Source of the DNA: Atopobium sp. ICM42b
Lineage (GTDB): Bacteria; Actinomycetota; Coriobacteriia; Coriobacteriales; Atopobiaceae
Reading direction: 5' to 3'
Length of the DNA: 62,339 bases
Assembly (NCBI GenBank): GCA_000564995.1
Contig: JDFH01000023.1
Span: forward strand, 1 to 62,339
Below are positions 54,010 through 62,292 of this stretch, piece after piece. The notes beneath the pieces were generated by a model. It had not been told where the DNA came from. It saw only the letters and a list, made by a program, of their open reading frames with translations, and made no database searches. The translations under genes and the position numbers were made by a program. How positions within the stretch are numbered: the first letter of the stretch is position 1; each line of letters starts with the position of its first letter.

Positions 54010-54110
54010 GATATAGGTTTTAGCTATATGAATTAGTTAAGTATTTGTATTTCACAAGTGAAGTGCTGATTATCATACTGGTTTCTCGTAAGCAGTTCTA
54101 AGGGGTCATT

Positions 54111-55238
54111 ATGGCAATCAAAAATGATAAAACTACTCCACATCGCTTTGATGTTGTTGGTAGCTTTCTTCGTCCAGAGAATCTTAAGCAGGCTCGTATT
54201 CAGTTTGAAAAAGGTCAGATTGATGCATGCGAGCTCAAGCAAGTAGAGGACAAAGCTATTACAGAGCTTATCCAAAAGGAGAAACAGGCAGGCCTTAAAG
54301 TCATCACTGATGGTGAGTTTAGACGTGCAACCTGGCACCTCGATTTTATGTGGGCGTTTGAAGGTATTGGCCATGCGCCAACTAATACTGGACTGCCTTT
54401 CCACGATGAGACTGCAGAGATTGACGACACCTTCCTCGTAGGAAAAGTGGAGCTCACCAAAGAGCATCCCTTTATAGAGCACTTCCGCTTTGTTCAGCAG
54501 TTTGAGGACGAGACAACCGTTGCAAAGCTTACTATTCCTGCACCTGCACAGTTTATTGAGCAGTTCATTATGCCCATGAACCGCGAGCAGACTAACAAGT
54601 ACTATGCCAACGACCAGAACCTTCTTGAAGACATTGTTGCTGGCTACGGTGCGTTTATTAAGCAGGTATATGCTGCAGGCTGTCGTAATCTTCAGCTTGA
54701 TGACTGCTCATGGGGCGTGCTGGTTGACCCACGTGCAGAGCTTTTCTTTGGCGCTGACCAGGAGGGTCTTAAGAGGATCAAGGCACTGCTCTTGGAGATT
54801 AATAACCGCGTTCTTGATGCTGCTCCAGCTGACTTGACTATTAACACGCACGTTTGTCGTGGCAACTTCCATAGTACCTGGGCCTGCGAGGGTGGCTATG
54901 ACGATGTGGCCGATGCTCTTCTTGCTCAAGAGCACGTAAACGCGTTCTTCTTAGAATTTGATGATCATCGCTCCGGTGGCTTTGAGCCCCTGGCTTCTGT
55001 TCCAGCTGGTAAAAAAGTTGTGCTTGGTCTGATCACCACCAAGCATGCCCAGCTGGAAGAGAAAGCCAAGGTTATTGAGCGTATTCATGAGGCAGCTCAG
55101 TACGTACCTCTGGAGAACCTCTGTCTTTCTCCTCAGTGTGGCTTTGCAAGCTGCGAGATTGGCAACAAGCTTACTGAAGATGAGCAGTGGGCAAAGATTG
55201 CGCTTGTAAAAGAAATTGCCGAAGAGGTTTGGGGCTAA
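54111..55238 (+). CDS. MetE-like (cobalamin-independent) methyltransferase, YxjG/YxjH type
   Basis: A 375-residue protein equivalent to the C-terminal catalytic half of MetE; the N-terminal half is naturally absent in this group. Zinc ligands are visible: NTHVCRGN (His and Cys), a Glu in FLEFDDHRSGGFEPL, and LSPQCGFAS (Cys). Substrate-side residues include ITDGEFRRATWHLDF and LQLDDCSW. Members make methionine from homocysteine with a simpler methyl donor than MetE in some hosts; the exact donor here is unknown. Stand-alone gene followed by a WYL regulator. Upstream region has no visible riboswitch. Confidence 0.9.
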   Translation: MAIKNDKTTPHRFDVVGSFLRPENLKQARIQFEKGQIDACELKQVEDKAITELIQKEKQAGLKVITDGEFRRATWHLDFMWAFEGIGHAPTNTGLPFHDETAEIDDTFLVGKVELTKEHPFIEHFRFVQQFEDETTVAKLTIPAPAQFIEQFIMPMNREQTNKYYANDQNLLEDIVAGYGAFIKQVYAAGCRNLQLDDCSWGVLVDPRAELFFGADQEGLKRIKALLLEINNRVLDAAPADLTINTHVCRGNFHSTWACEGGYDDVADALLAQEHVNAFFLEFDDHRSGGFEPLASVPAGKKVVLGLITTKHAQLEEKAKVIERIHEAAQYVPLENLCLSPQCGFASCEIGNKLTEDEQWAKIALVKEIAEEVWG

Positions 55239-55313
55239 ACATCAGTTGGTAACGATTTATCTGCGACTTACATGCCGTTTACCGAAGAGTTTCTGACCAT
55301 ACGTTCTTCTCGA

Positions 55314-55344
55314 CTCCTGTCCACTAAAATGGACAGGAGTTTTT
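55314..55344 (+). terminator. Palindrome TGTCCA-N6-TGGACA with T tract, site 5
   Basis: The core is at 55318-55335 with loop CTAAAA. The stem extends to ACTCCTGTCCA/TGGACAGGAGT and is followed by TTTTT. It sits 80 bases after the methyltransferase stop and 30 bases before the WYL regulator start, so it may be both terminator and operator; TAAAAT inside it also resembles a -10 box. Confidence 0.65.
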
Positions 55345-55369
55345 ATTGGAGCTAGACTTCGGAGGCAGT

Positions 55370-56365
55370 ATGCCAAGCGAGAAGACCCGCTGCTTGCATC
55401 TTGTAAAAATTTTTGAGGAAGAAACTGACGATGACCATGGCTTAAGTACTCCTCAGCTTATTGAAAAGCTCGCAGAACGCGGGCTAAGCGTGGAACGTAA
55501 AACACTTTACGATGACATCAAATCGCTGCAGAATTTTGGCTACGACATCCAGTCTTATCAGCGCCATCCCGTTGAATACGGTCTGGCAACCAGGAAGTTT
55601 CAGGCTGAGGAGCTCATGTTAATGGCAGACGCTGTGCAGTCGTCAAAGTTTTTGACAGAGCGCAAAGCAAACAACCTGGTGAGCCTTATTGGAGAGCTGG
55701 GTGGGAAGTCTACCTCTGACACGCTGAAGAAGCGTATCCATGTTGAGGGTCGTATTAAGTCGCAAAATGAGTCTGTGTTTTATGCGCTTAATGCTATTCA
55801 AACGGCTCTTTTGCAGAAGAAAAAAGTCTCGTTTAAGTACCGCAAGAAAGGCTTTAAAGATAAGGTTATTGAAGAGCTTCCCGTAAGAGAAGAAACGCCT
55901 GTTCAGCTTACGTATATTGACGATTTCTACTATCTTATTGTGTGGAACGATAAGCATCAAAACTTTGTCAATTATCGCGTGGACCGCATGTTTAGACTTG
56001 AGGTCTCTGATGCTGACGCCACAGTTAACGAGCAGATTAAGCAGTTTGATATAGACAAGTATCAAGAGCGCGTCTTTGGCATGTATTCGGGTGAGGTTGT
56101 TGAGGTCACACTTCGTGTCAATGAACGTGTGATGTGCTCGGTGTACGACCGCTTTGGCAAGAACATCATATTGAACAATCCAAGTGCTGATGGAACTACA
56201 GCTGACGTGCATGTTTCTGTAATGGAAGCCCCAACGTTTTATGGTTGGCTTGCAACATTTGGAACAGATATAGAACTGGTAGCTCCAAAGAAGACCAGGC
56301 AGAAATACCAAGAGTACTTGAGCGGAATTCTTCAGAGCTACCAAACACAGAAAGGGACTAGCTAA
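55370..56365 (+). CDS. WYL-domain transcriptional regulator
   Basis: A 331-residue regulator. N-terminal winged helix-turn-helix of the HTH_11 type (residues 5-65: LSTPQLIEKLAERGLSVERKTLYDDIKSLQNFGYDI). The WYL domain (residues about 140-210) carries TYIDDFYYLIVWNDKHQNFVNYRVDRMFRLE, and a C-terminal WCX-like domain follows (VEVTLRVNERVMCSVYDRFG). WYL domains sense nucleotides or other ligands and often control defence or stress genes. Start at 55370 (MPSEKTRC) supported by GGAGG. The palindrome site 5 lies just upstream, making this protein a candidate for its binder. Confidence 0.9.
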   Translation: MPSEKTRCLHLVKIFEEETDDDHGLSTPQLIEKLAERGLSVERKTLYDDIKSLQNFGYDIQSYQRHPVEYGLATRKFQAEELMLMADAVQSSKFLTERKANNLVSLIGELGGKSTSDTLKKRIHVEGRIKSQNESVFYALNAIQTALLQKKKVSFKYRKKGFKDKVIEELPVREETPVQLTYIDDFYYLIVWNDKHQNFVNYRVDRMFRLEVSDADATVNEQIKQFDIDKYQERVFGMYSGEVVEVTLRVNERVMCSVYDRFGKNIILNNPSADGTTADVHVSVMEAPTFYGWLATFGTDIELVAPKKTRQKYQEYLSGILQSYQTQKGTS

Positions 56366-56373
56366 ACGGCGAA

Positions 56374-56415
56374 GACGGGCTAAAACGGACGGGCTAAAAC
56401 GGACGGGCTAAACCG
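56374..56415 (+). repeat. 14-bp tandem repeat, three units
   Basis: GACGGGCTAAAACG repeats exactly twice and a third time with one substitution, eight bases after the regulator stop. It lies between convergent genes and is non-coding. Confidence 0.85.
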
Positions 56416-56434
56416 GACAGTTCACGAGTACCAA

Positions 56435-56758
56435 TTAGCGAGCATCAATGACGTAAAGGCCTGCTTTAACGAGAAGATGACCATGGTGATCGCTGAGCTG
56501 TGTAATCTTGCAAGTAATAATGTTTTGATGTCCGTAGAAGAGCAAAGTACTCCAGAGAGAATTGCTTTCTCTAGGAACAAAGCCCAGCTTATGGTCATTA
56601 GAGTACAGAGCAAGAGCTTCTGGGTCGTAAGGGTTATCGCGTTCAGGAACAATGATCAAATCTGAGCCAAGTTTAAGCTGATCAAAGATAAGAGGAGCGT
56701 CGTAGTAGGGAAGACCGGAAATAACAAAGGAATCAACAAGCTTTGTAGGACTGTACAT
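56435..56758 (-). CDS. HIRAN domain protein
   Basis: A 107-residue protein that is almost only a HIRAN domain: FVISGLPYYDAPLIFDQLKLGSDLIIVPERDNPYDPEALALYSNDHKLGFVPRESN. HIRAN domains bind single-stranded DNA ends and occur on repair helicases; stand-alone bacterial copies have unknown roles. A strong ribosome site AAGGAGG precedes the ATG. Divergent from the GNAT gene; the shared region carries palindrome site 6. Confidence 0.88.
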   Translation of the reverse strand: MYSPTKLVDSFVISGLPYYDAPLIFDQLKLGSDLIIVPERDNPYDPEALALYSNDHKLGFVPRESNSLWSTLLFYGHQNIITCKITQLSDHHGHLLVKAGLYVIDAR

Positions 56759-56812
56759 AAGAGCCTCCTTAGAAGATGTTGAGAATAGAATATGGATTTG
56801 TTAAAGAATGAG

Positions 56813-56830
56813 TGTCCAACAGATTGGACA
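56813..56830. promoter_or_regulatory. Palindrome TGTCCA-N6-TGGACA, site 6
   Basis: TGTCCA ACAGAT TGGACA in the 118-base region between the divergent HIRAN and GNAT genes, flanked by AG and GT. No T run follows, so a terminator role is unlikely; an operator shared by both genes fits. Confidence 0.65.
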
Positions 56831-56876
56831 GTATAAGAAAGCTGTAGGGTAGTAAAAAGCTTTAAAGGGAGCTTGT

Positions 56877-57425
56877 ATGATTACAACTAAGAGATTGTTT
56901 CTTATTCCATGGCATGCATCCGATGCCAATGAGCTCTATGAACTGGCAAAAGACTCAGAGATTGGTCCACTTTGTGGATGGGAACCTCACAAAACTTTAG
57001 AAGATTCCAAGCAGGTTCTTGCAAACGTGCTGTCCGATAAGTCCTGTTATGCCGTAAAAGACATGAGGACCGGTCATCTAATTGGTTCAATGTCGTTGGA
57101 TTTTGAAGAAATTCTTGATTCAAAGGATTCCTCAAAGCAGCTGCATCAGGCAGAAATTGGCTATTGGATTGGTCGTCCTTATTGGGGGCAAGGGTTTGCA
57201 TCTGAGGGTGCTCAAGCTCTTACCGCATATGCATTTGAAGAGCATGGTGTTGACCAGGTAATTATTAGATATCTTGAGCGCAATAAAAAGTCTGCTTCAG
57301 TGGCTCAAAAGTGTGGCTTCACAGAAGTAGAAATCTTTACAGACTTGAATAAATATACAGGCAAAGAAGAGCAGTTTGGTATCTCAGTACTCACAAAAGA
57401 GGACTGGGAACGTGTTCAAAAATAG
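56877..57425 (+). CDS. GNAT family N-acetyltransferase (RimJ/RimL-like)
   Basis: A 182-residue acetyltransferase with TKRLFLIPWHASDANELYELA at the start, the acetyl-CoA loop IGYWIGRPYWGQGFASEGAQAL (residues about 99-120, with the Q-x-x-G-x-G/A variant) and the RIMJ-like end VIIRYLERNKKSASVAQKCGF. The fold acetylates protein N-termini or small amines; substrate unknown. GGGAG precedes the ATG. Confidence 0.88.
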   Translation: MITTKRLFLIPWHASDANELYELAKDSEIGPLCGWEPHKTLEDSKQVLANVLSDKSCYAVKDMRTGHLIGSMSLDFEEILDSKDSSKQLHQAEIGYWIGRPYWGQGFASEGAQALTAYAFEEHGVDQVIIRYLERNKKSASVAQKCGFTEVEIFTDLNKYTGKEEQFGISVLTKEDWERVQK

Positions 57426-57570
57426 CAGTTGTTTTCGCTATTTTGTGTGTTGTCTTTAAATGTTGCATAAGGCAAACTCGTATATGCAACGACAAAACTA
57501 CATGTAAAGTAAGTAAAACAGTTAGTGGATTAAAGATTCTGCTTGTAAGAAAAGCGAAAGAAGTCTGCAT

Positions 57571-59307
57571 ATGATGATTAATAAACGCCTCATTGCCCTC
57601 ATTGAGGAGAGTAAAAAATATATTGGCTTGACCGTGCTTTACCAGTGGATTGCTCTGCTTGCCAATATTGTATTTATGTATTCTCTGGCAAGAATGATAG
57701 AAGCTTTGTTCATGGATTATTTTGTCCTCGAAGAGCAGTTGGTGTTTATTGCACTCTGCCTTATTGCTATTGTGATTAGGTATTTCTGCAAACTTGCTCA
57801 GCACAAGACAAGCTTTTACGCAGCAAAAAGGGTTAAAAAGACCCTTCGCGAGAAAATCTATCAGAAGCTTTTAGAGTTTGGTCCCTCGTATAAAAATTCA
57901 TATGCGACCAGTGAGATTGTTCAGCTGGCAGTTGAGGGTGTCGATCAACTTGAGACATATTTTGCGCAGTATCTACCACAGTTCTTCTATGCAGCTTTGG
58001 CGCCACTGACACTTTTTCTTGTTTTGCTCCTTATTAGCCCGGTAGTTGGCATTGTTTTGCTGGTATTTGTTCCGCTCATTCCAATGACCATCGTTCTTAT
58101 CCAGAAGTTTGCTAAGAAGCTTTTGTCCAAGTATTGGGGCCAGTATACGCAGCTTGGCGATACGTTTTTGGAGAACCTGCAGGGCCTGACCACTGCAAAG
58201 ATTTACAAGGCTGATGGTTTTAAACACAAGCAGATGAACGAGGAAGCCGAGCACTTTAGACGTATTACCATGAAGGTCCTGACCATGCAGCTTAACTCCA
58301 TTACCGTTATGGATGTTGTTGCGTTTGGCGGAAGTGCCCTTGGAATGATTCTTGCCATTCAGCAGGTAAATGACCAGCTAATCTTTATGTGGCAGGGTGT
58401 GTTCATCATCTTGATTTCCGCTGAGTTTTTCTTGCCCATGCGCCTTCTTGGCAGCTATTTCCACATTGCCATGAACGGCATGGCGGCTTCAGACAAGATT
58501 TTTGACCTACTTGATACTCCCGTTCGCGAGCAGGGAACCAAAACCGTTCCAGAGTCCAGTGATTTGACGCTGCGCAATGTCTCCTTCTCTTATGACGGCG
58601 AGAAGCCCGTCTTGGTGAATGTTTCTTTTGGAATGCGCGCTAACTCTTTGAATGCCCTGGTAGGAGAGTCAGGCTGCGGAAAATCAACAATTGCAGCACT
58701 TCTGACCGGAAAACTCCGTTCGTATTCTGGCGATGTTCTGTTTGGAAATACCAGTTTGTCAGACATTTCTGACCAGAATTTGCTTCAAAACGTTACGTAT
58801 ATTGGTCATCAAGCACATCTCTTTATGGGAAGCGTTCGCTCTAACCTTGCCATGGGTAATCCAGAGGCAACTGAAGAACAGCTCTGGCACGCCCTTGAAC
58901 AGGTTAATCTTGCTGAGTTCGTAAAGTCTTTGGGTGGACTTGACGCGCCAGTTGCCGAGAAGGGCTCCAACTTGTCTGGTGGTCAGCGTCAGAGATTAGC
59001 ACTGGCCAGAGCCCTGCTTCACAATAGCCAGATGTACATCTTTGATGAAGCTACTTCAAATATTGATGTTGAGAGTGAAGACGTTATTATGCAGCAGGTT
59101 CACCAGCTTGCTCAGACAAAGATGGTGCTGGTAATTTCTCACCGCTTAGTAAACGTTAAAAATGCTGATCAGATTGTTGTTATGCAGCATGGTCGTGTTG
59201 TTGGAAGTGGAACGTACCAAGAGTTGCTTGCAACAAATGACGAGTACAAACGAATGACGCGGGCCCAGACTGAGCTTGAGAATTATGTGAAAGGAGTTGA
59301 GGCGTAA
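57571..59307 (+). CDS. CydD-like ABC transporter half (ATPase/permease)
   Basis: A 578-residue half transporter with a six-helix membrane domain and an ATPase: Walker A GESGCGKSTIAALLTG, signature LSGGQRQRLALARALLH, Walker B MYIFDEATSNID, H loop VISHRLVNV. General shape and pairing resemble CydD of the CydDC cysteine/glutathione exporter, needed for cytochrome bd assembly. No cydAB genes lie nearby, so the assignment is by resemblance only. The stop overlaps the next gene's start (TAATG). Confidence 0.82.
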   Translation: MMINKRLIALIEESKKYIGLTVLYQWIALLANIVFMYSLARMIEALFMDYFVLEEQLVFIALCLIAIVIRYFCKLAQHKTSFYAAKRVKKTLREKIYQKLLEFGPSYKNSYATSEIVQLAVEGVDQLETYFAQYLPQFFYAALAPLTLFLVLLLISPVVGIVLLVFVPLIPMTIVLIQKFAKKLLSKYWGQYTQLGDTFLENLQGLTTAKIYKADGFKHKQMNEEAEHFRRITMKVLTMQLNSITVMDVVAFGGSALGMILAIQQVNDQLIFMWQGVFIILISAEFFLPMRLLGSYFHIAMNGMAASDKIFDLLDTPVREQGTKTVPESSDLTLRNVSFSYDGEKPVLVNVSFGMRANSLNALVGESGCGKSTIAALLTGKLRSYSGDVLFGNTSLSDISDQNLLQNVTYIGHQAHLFMGSVRSNLAMGNPEATEEQLWHALEQVNLAEFVKSLGGLDAPVAEKGSNLSGGQRQRLALARALLHNSQMYIFDEATSNIDVESEDVIMQQVHQLAQTKMVLVISHRLVNVKNADQIVVMQHGRVVGSGTYQELLATNDEYKRMTRAQTELENYVKGVEA

Positions 59308-61007
59308 TGAAAACAGAAGTTAAGAACAGCGCCACAACTGCACGTACTTCTCGCCGTAGTGCGCTCACCATTATGTTGAGGCTGGTGGGGCTGGTTCGTC
59401 CGCTGGCTGGCTTTATGATACTTGCAATTTTGATGGGCGTTTTGGGTAACCTTGCCGCCACGTTCATCAGCATTTTTGGAGCATATGCGCTGCTCAGCGC
59501 TATGGGCTTTGCTTCATCTTCTCCTATGGTGTTGCTTTTTGGCGGCATGCTTTTGTTTGCCCTGGTCCGCGGTCTGTTGCGCTATGCCGAGCAGGAATGC
59601 AACCACTTTATTGCGTTTAAACTGCTTGCGCTTATTAGAGACCGTGTGTTCACGGCGCTCAGAAAGCTTGCTCCTGCAAAGCTTGAGGTCAAAAATAAGG
59701 GCAACCTGATGAGTGTCATTACCTCAGACATTGAGTTGCTTGAGGTTTTCTACGCACACACTATCTCGCCTATCTGTATTGCGGTTGTGTTCTGCATTGT
59801 TATGGTGTGGTTTATTGCGGGCAGCACCAACTGGATTTTGGGTGTTATTGCACTTGTTTCTTACCTGGTAGTTGGCGTGGCAATTCCGCTTGCTATGTCT
59901 AAACGCTCCGAGCAAGACTCTGCTGAGGCAAGAGATCTTGCTGGTAACCTTTCTACGGTTACTCTTGATAACCTGCGTGGTCTTGACGAGATTCTGCAGT
60001 ACAACACGGGCACTCAAATGCTTGAGAGATCCAGTAAGCTTGCTGATCAGTTAAGCGACAGACAGCAGGCAGTTAAGAAGGCATTTGGTGTCAACGATGC
60101 AATCACCTCAACGGTCATTCTTGCCGCAACGCTAGTCATGTTCTTTAGTTCGTTCTACCTGGCCTATCACCAGCAGATTTTTATGACCGATGCTTTTATT
60201 GTCACTATTGCTCTCATGAGCTCGTTTGGACCTGTTGTTGCTTTGGCAGCTCTGGGCACAACGCTTACCAGCACTTTTGCTGCAGGAAACCGTGTTCTGG
60301 ATATTTTGGACGAACAGCCCCTGGTTGAAGATGTAGTGGGTCAAAAAGACATCTCCTATGAAGGCGTGCGTGTATCTGAGCTTTCATTTGCGTATGATAA
60401 CGAGCAGATTCTAGACAACATTTCCGTGGATATTCCTACCGATAAGATCGTGGGAATTGTAGGAAAGAGCGGCTCAGGCAAGTCTACGCTGCTAAAACTT
60501 TTGATGCGTTTTTGGCCAGCAACACCCGGCGCCATTGAAATTTCTGGAACCCCTTTGGAGCAGGTTAATACCTCTAACCTGCGTGATCTTGAGAGCTACA
60601 TGACGCAGGATACGCATCTGTATCACGATTCCATTAAGAATAATCTCCGCATTGCAAAGCTTGATGCAACGGATGAAGAGATTGTTGAGGCATGCAAGAA
60701 GGCTTCAATTCACGAGTACATCTCCACGCTGCCTCAGGGCTACGATACGCCCGTTGCAGAGCTTGGCGACTCACTTTCTGGCGGAGAGCGCCAGCGCATT
60801 GGCCTTGCTCGCGCATTCTTGCATGACGCGCCACTCATGTTGCTTGACGAGCCAACCAGTAACCTAGACAGCCTGAACGAGGCAATTATCTTGCGCTCAC
60901 TTGATAAAGAAACTGAGCGCAAATCCGTGGTTCTTGTCTCTCATAGGGCTTCTACCATGGGAATTGCAGATGTTGTTTACACCGTTGATGGGGGACGAGT
61001 GAGCTGA
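59307..61007 (+). CDS. CydC-like ABC transporter half (ATPase/permease)
   Basis: A 566-residue partner with membrane domain (about 20-320, including the CydC-like PLAGFMILAILMGVLGNLAATFISIFGAYAL) and ATPase: VGKSGSGKSTLLKLLMRFW, LSGGERQRIGLARAFLH, LMLLDEPTSNLD, LVSHRASTM. Translationally coupled to both neighbours by overlapping stop/start codons. With the upstream gene it forms a heterodimer, likely exporting thiols or haem-linked compounds. Confidence 0.82.
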   Translation: MKTEVKNSATTARTSRRSALTIMLRLVGLVRPLAGFMILAILMGVLGNLAATFISIFGAYALLSAMGFASSSPMVLLFGGMLLFALVRGLLRYAEQECNHFIAFKLLALIRDRVFTALRKLAPAKLEVKNKGNLMSVITSDIELLEVFYAHTISPICIAVVFCIVMVWFIAGSTNWILGVIALVSYLVVGVAIPLAMSKRSEQDSAEARDLAGNLSTVTLDNLRGLDEILQYNTGTQMLERSSKLADQLSDRQQAVKKAFGVNDAITSTVILAATLVMFFSSFYLAYHQQIFMTDAFIVTIALMSSFGPVVALAALGTTLTSTFAAGNRVLDILDEQPLVEDVVGQKDISYEGVRVSELSFAYDNEQILDNISVDIPTDKIVGIVGKSGSGKSTLLKLLMRFWPATPGAIEISGTPLEQVNTSNLRDLESYMTQDTHLYHDSIKNNLRIAKLDATDEEIVEACKKASIHEYISTLPQGYDTPVAELGDSLSGGERQRIGLARAFLHDAPLMLLDEPTSNLDSLNEAIILRSLDKETERKSVVLVSHRASTMGIADVVYTVDGGRVS

Positions 61008-61324
61008 TGACACCTGAAGAAATTGCGCAGAAACGTCAAAAAGAAAAAGATCTTATTTCGCTCATGATTCGTTTTTATTGCGAGAAGTACCATCGCACCA
61101 AAGCCCACGAACCTCTGTGCGGCGAGTGCGCTGAGCTTGAGAAGTATGCGCATACGCGTGTGGACCGCTGTCCTCACATTGAGACAAAGACGTTTTGCTC
61201 AAAATGCAAATCGCATTGCTATAGCAAAGAGATGCGCGCTCGCGTTAAAGAGGTCATGAAATCCACAGGACCTCGACTGCTCCTACACCATCCAATTCTT
61301 GTAATCAAGCACGCGCTTCAGTAA
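61007..61324 (+). CDS. YgbA family (nitrous oxide-stimulated promoter) protein
   Basis: A 105-residue Cys-rich protein matching the YgbA family: LISLMIRFYCEKYHRT, LCGECAELEKYAHTRVDRCPH, TFCSKCKSHCYSKEMRARVKEVM and GPRLLLHHP. The conserved cysteines suggest metal or Fe-S binding. E. coli YgbA belongs to the NsrR regulon and supports growth under nitric oxide. Here the start overlaps the stop of the CydC-like gene (TGATG), so the three genes form an operon possibly serving respiratory or nitrosative stress tolerance. Confidence 0.9.
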   Translation: MTPEEIAQKRQKEKDLISLMIRFYCEKYHRTKAHEPLCGECAELEKYAHTRVDRCPHIETKTFCSKCKSHCYSKEMRARVKEVMKSTGPRLLLHHPILVIKHALQ

Positions 61325-61379
61325 CGCAGTCCTAGTTGGCCTTGTACACCTTTGACATCTGCGATTTTCTCGCCATTTC

Positions 61380-61420
61380 ACGGTCTTCTCGCCAAAAGTG
61401 AGAAGACCGCATTTTTTTGA
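61380..61420 (+). terminator. Terminator after the CydDC-YgbA operon
   Basis: CGGTCTTCTC pairs with GAGAAGACCG around GCCAAAAGT, followed by CATTTTTTT, 55 bases after the YgbA stop. It carries one of two closely spaced TTCTCGCC octamers. Confidence 0.9.
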
Positions 61421-61525
61421 ATCTTTTTCATTTGAAACATAACTGTTAACTCTGAGAATTACGTATTTTTGTCGCGGCGCGTTAGGTTTACAGTGACCTC
61501 TCGCTTTACAGAAGGAGGTACTGCG

Positions 61526-62185
61526 TTGATTAAATCTAAGAAAGCGTCATTTATTTTTAAGCTATGTATTGCTGTGATTGGCACCTTTGTACTGTGTGAT
61601 TCTGCGGGCGTCTTCCGAATGAACTTCCGCGTTTCTTTCTTGTATTACTTCACCAACATCTCTAACCTGCTGCTTGTTGCTTATTTCTGGGGTGCGCTAT
61701 TCCAGGCTTACAAGCATCCCGAGACTGCTCAGAAGCCATGGATGCCAACGGTCAAACACACGCTTATGCTGGGCATTACCGTAACTGGCCTGGTAGCTTA
61801 CTTCCTACTTGACCATGGCGAGGTCTTTGTCAACGGCGTCTTTAAGTTCAACAATTTTATTCTGCATGATGTGATTCCTATCTGCGCCGTTTTGGACTGG
61901 CTGCTCTTTGACGAGAAGCCAACTATGGGCTTCAAAGAGCCTCTGATCTGGCCTTTGTATCCGCTCACGTATTTTGCGTACATTATTGTTTTAGTCCTGG
62001 GCTTTGGTGTGCAGATTAAAGAGAAGTCTCGCTGGCCTTATGGATTTATGGACTTTGACAAGCTAGGAGTCCCAACAGTTACTTTGACCATTGTGATTTT
62101 GATTGTTGTCTTTGTTGTCCTGGGCTACCTCTACGTCGTCATTGATAAAAAACTTGGCGAGAAGATCAAGAAGGCTGAGAACTAA
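61526..62185 (+). CDS. Pr6Pr-like integral membrane protein
   Basis: A 219-residue membrane protein with about six helices (for example FKLCIAVIGTFVLCDSAGVF, YYFTNISNLLLVAYFWGALF). The YFTNISN, FNNFILHDVIPICAVLDWLLF and WPLYPLTYFAYIIVLVLG motifs match the Pr6Pr family (six-helix relatives of FAR-17a/AIG1). Function unknown. The start is set at a TTG (61526) because AAGGAGG sits seven bases before it; longer frames lack a ribosome site. Confidence 0.8.
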   Translation: MIKSKKASFIFKLCIAVIGTFVLCDSAGVFRMNFRVSFLYYFTNISNLLLVAYFWGALFQAYKHPETAQKPWMPTVKHTLMLGITVTGLVAYFLLDHGEVFVNGVFKFNNFILHDVIPICAVLDWLLFDEKPTMGFKEPLIWPLYPLTYFAYIIVLVLGFGVQIKEKSRWPYGFMDFDKLGVPTVTLTIVILIVVFVVLGYLYVVIDKKLGEKIKKAEN

Positions 62186-62246
62186 ACGGACTGCATAGTC
62201 AAAGCGAGGTTAAAACCTTAAGCGATTGCACAGCGCTCGGCACTTG

Positions 62247-62292
62247 TGAACTGCCTCCCATTTCTTGAACACGAGAAATAGGAGTCAGTTCA
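62247..62292 (+). terminator. Hairpin after the last gene
   Basis: TGAACTGCCTCCCATTTCT pairs with its near-complement AGAAATAGGAGTCAGTTCA (three or four mismatches) around a short loop. There is only a short A/C-rich sequence after it and no long T run, so termination is plausible but not strong. Confidence 0.5.
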
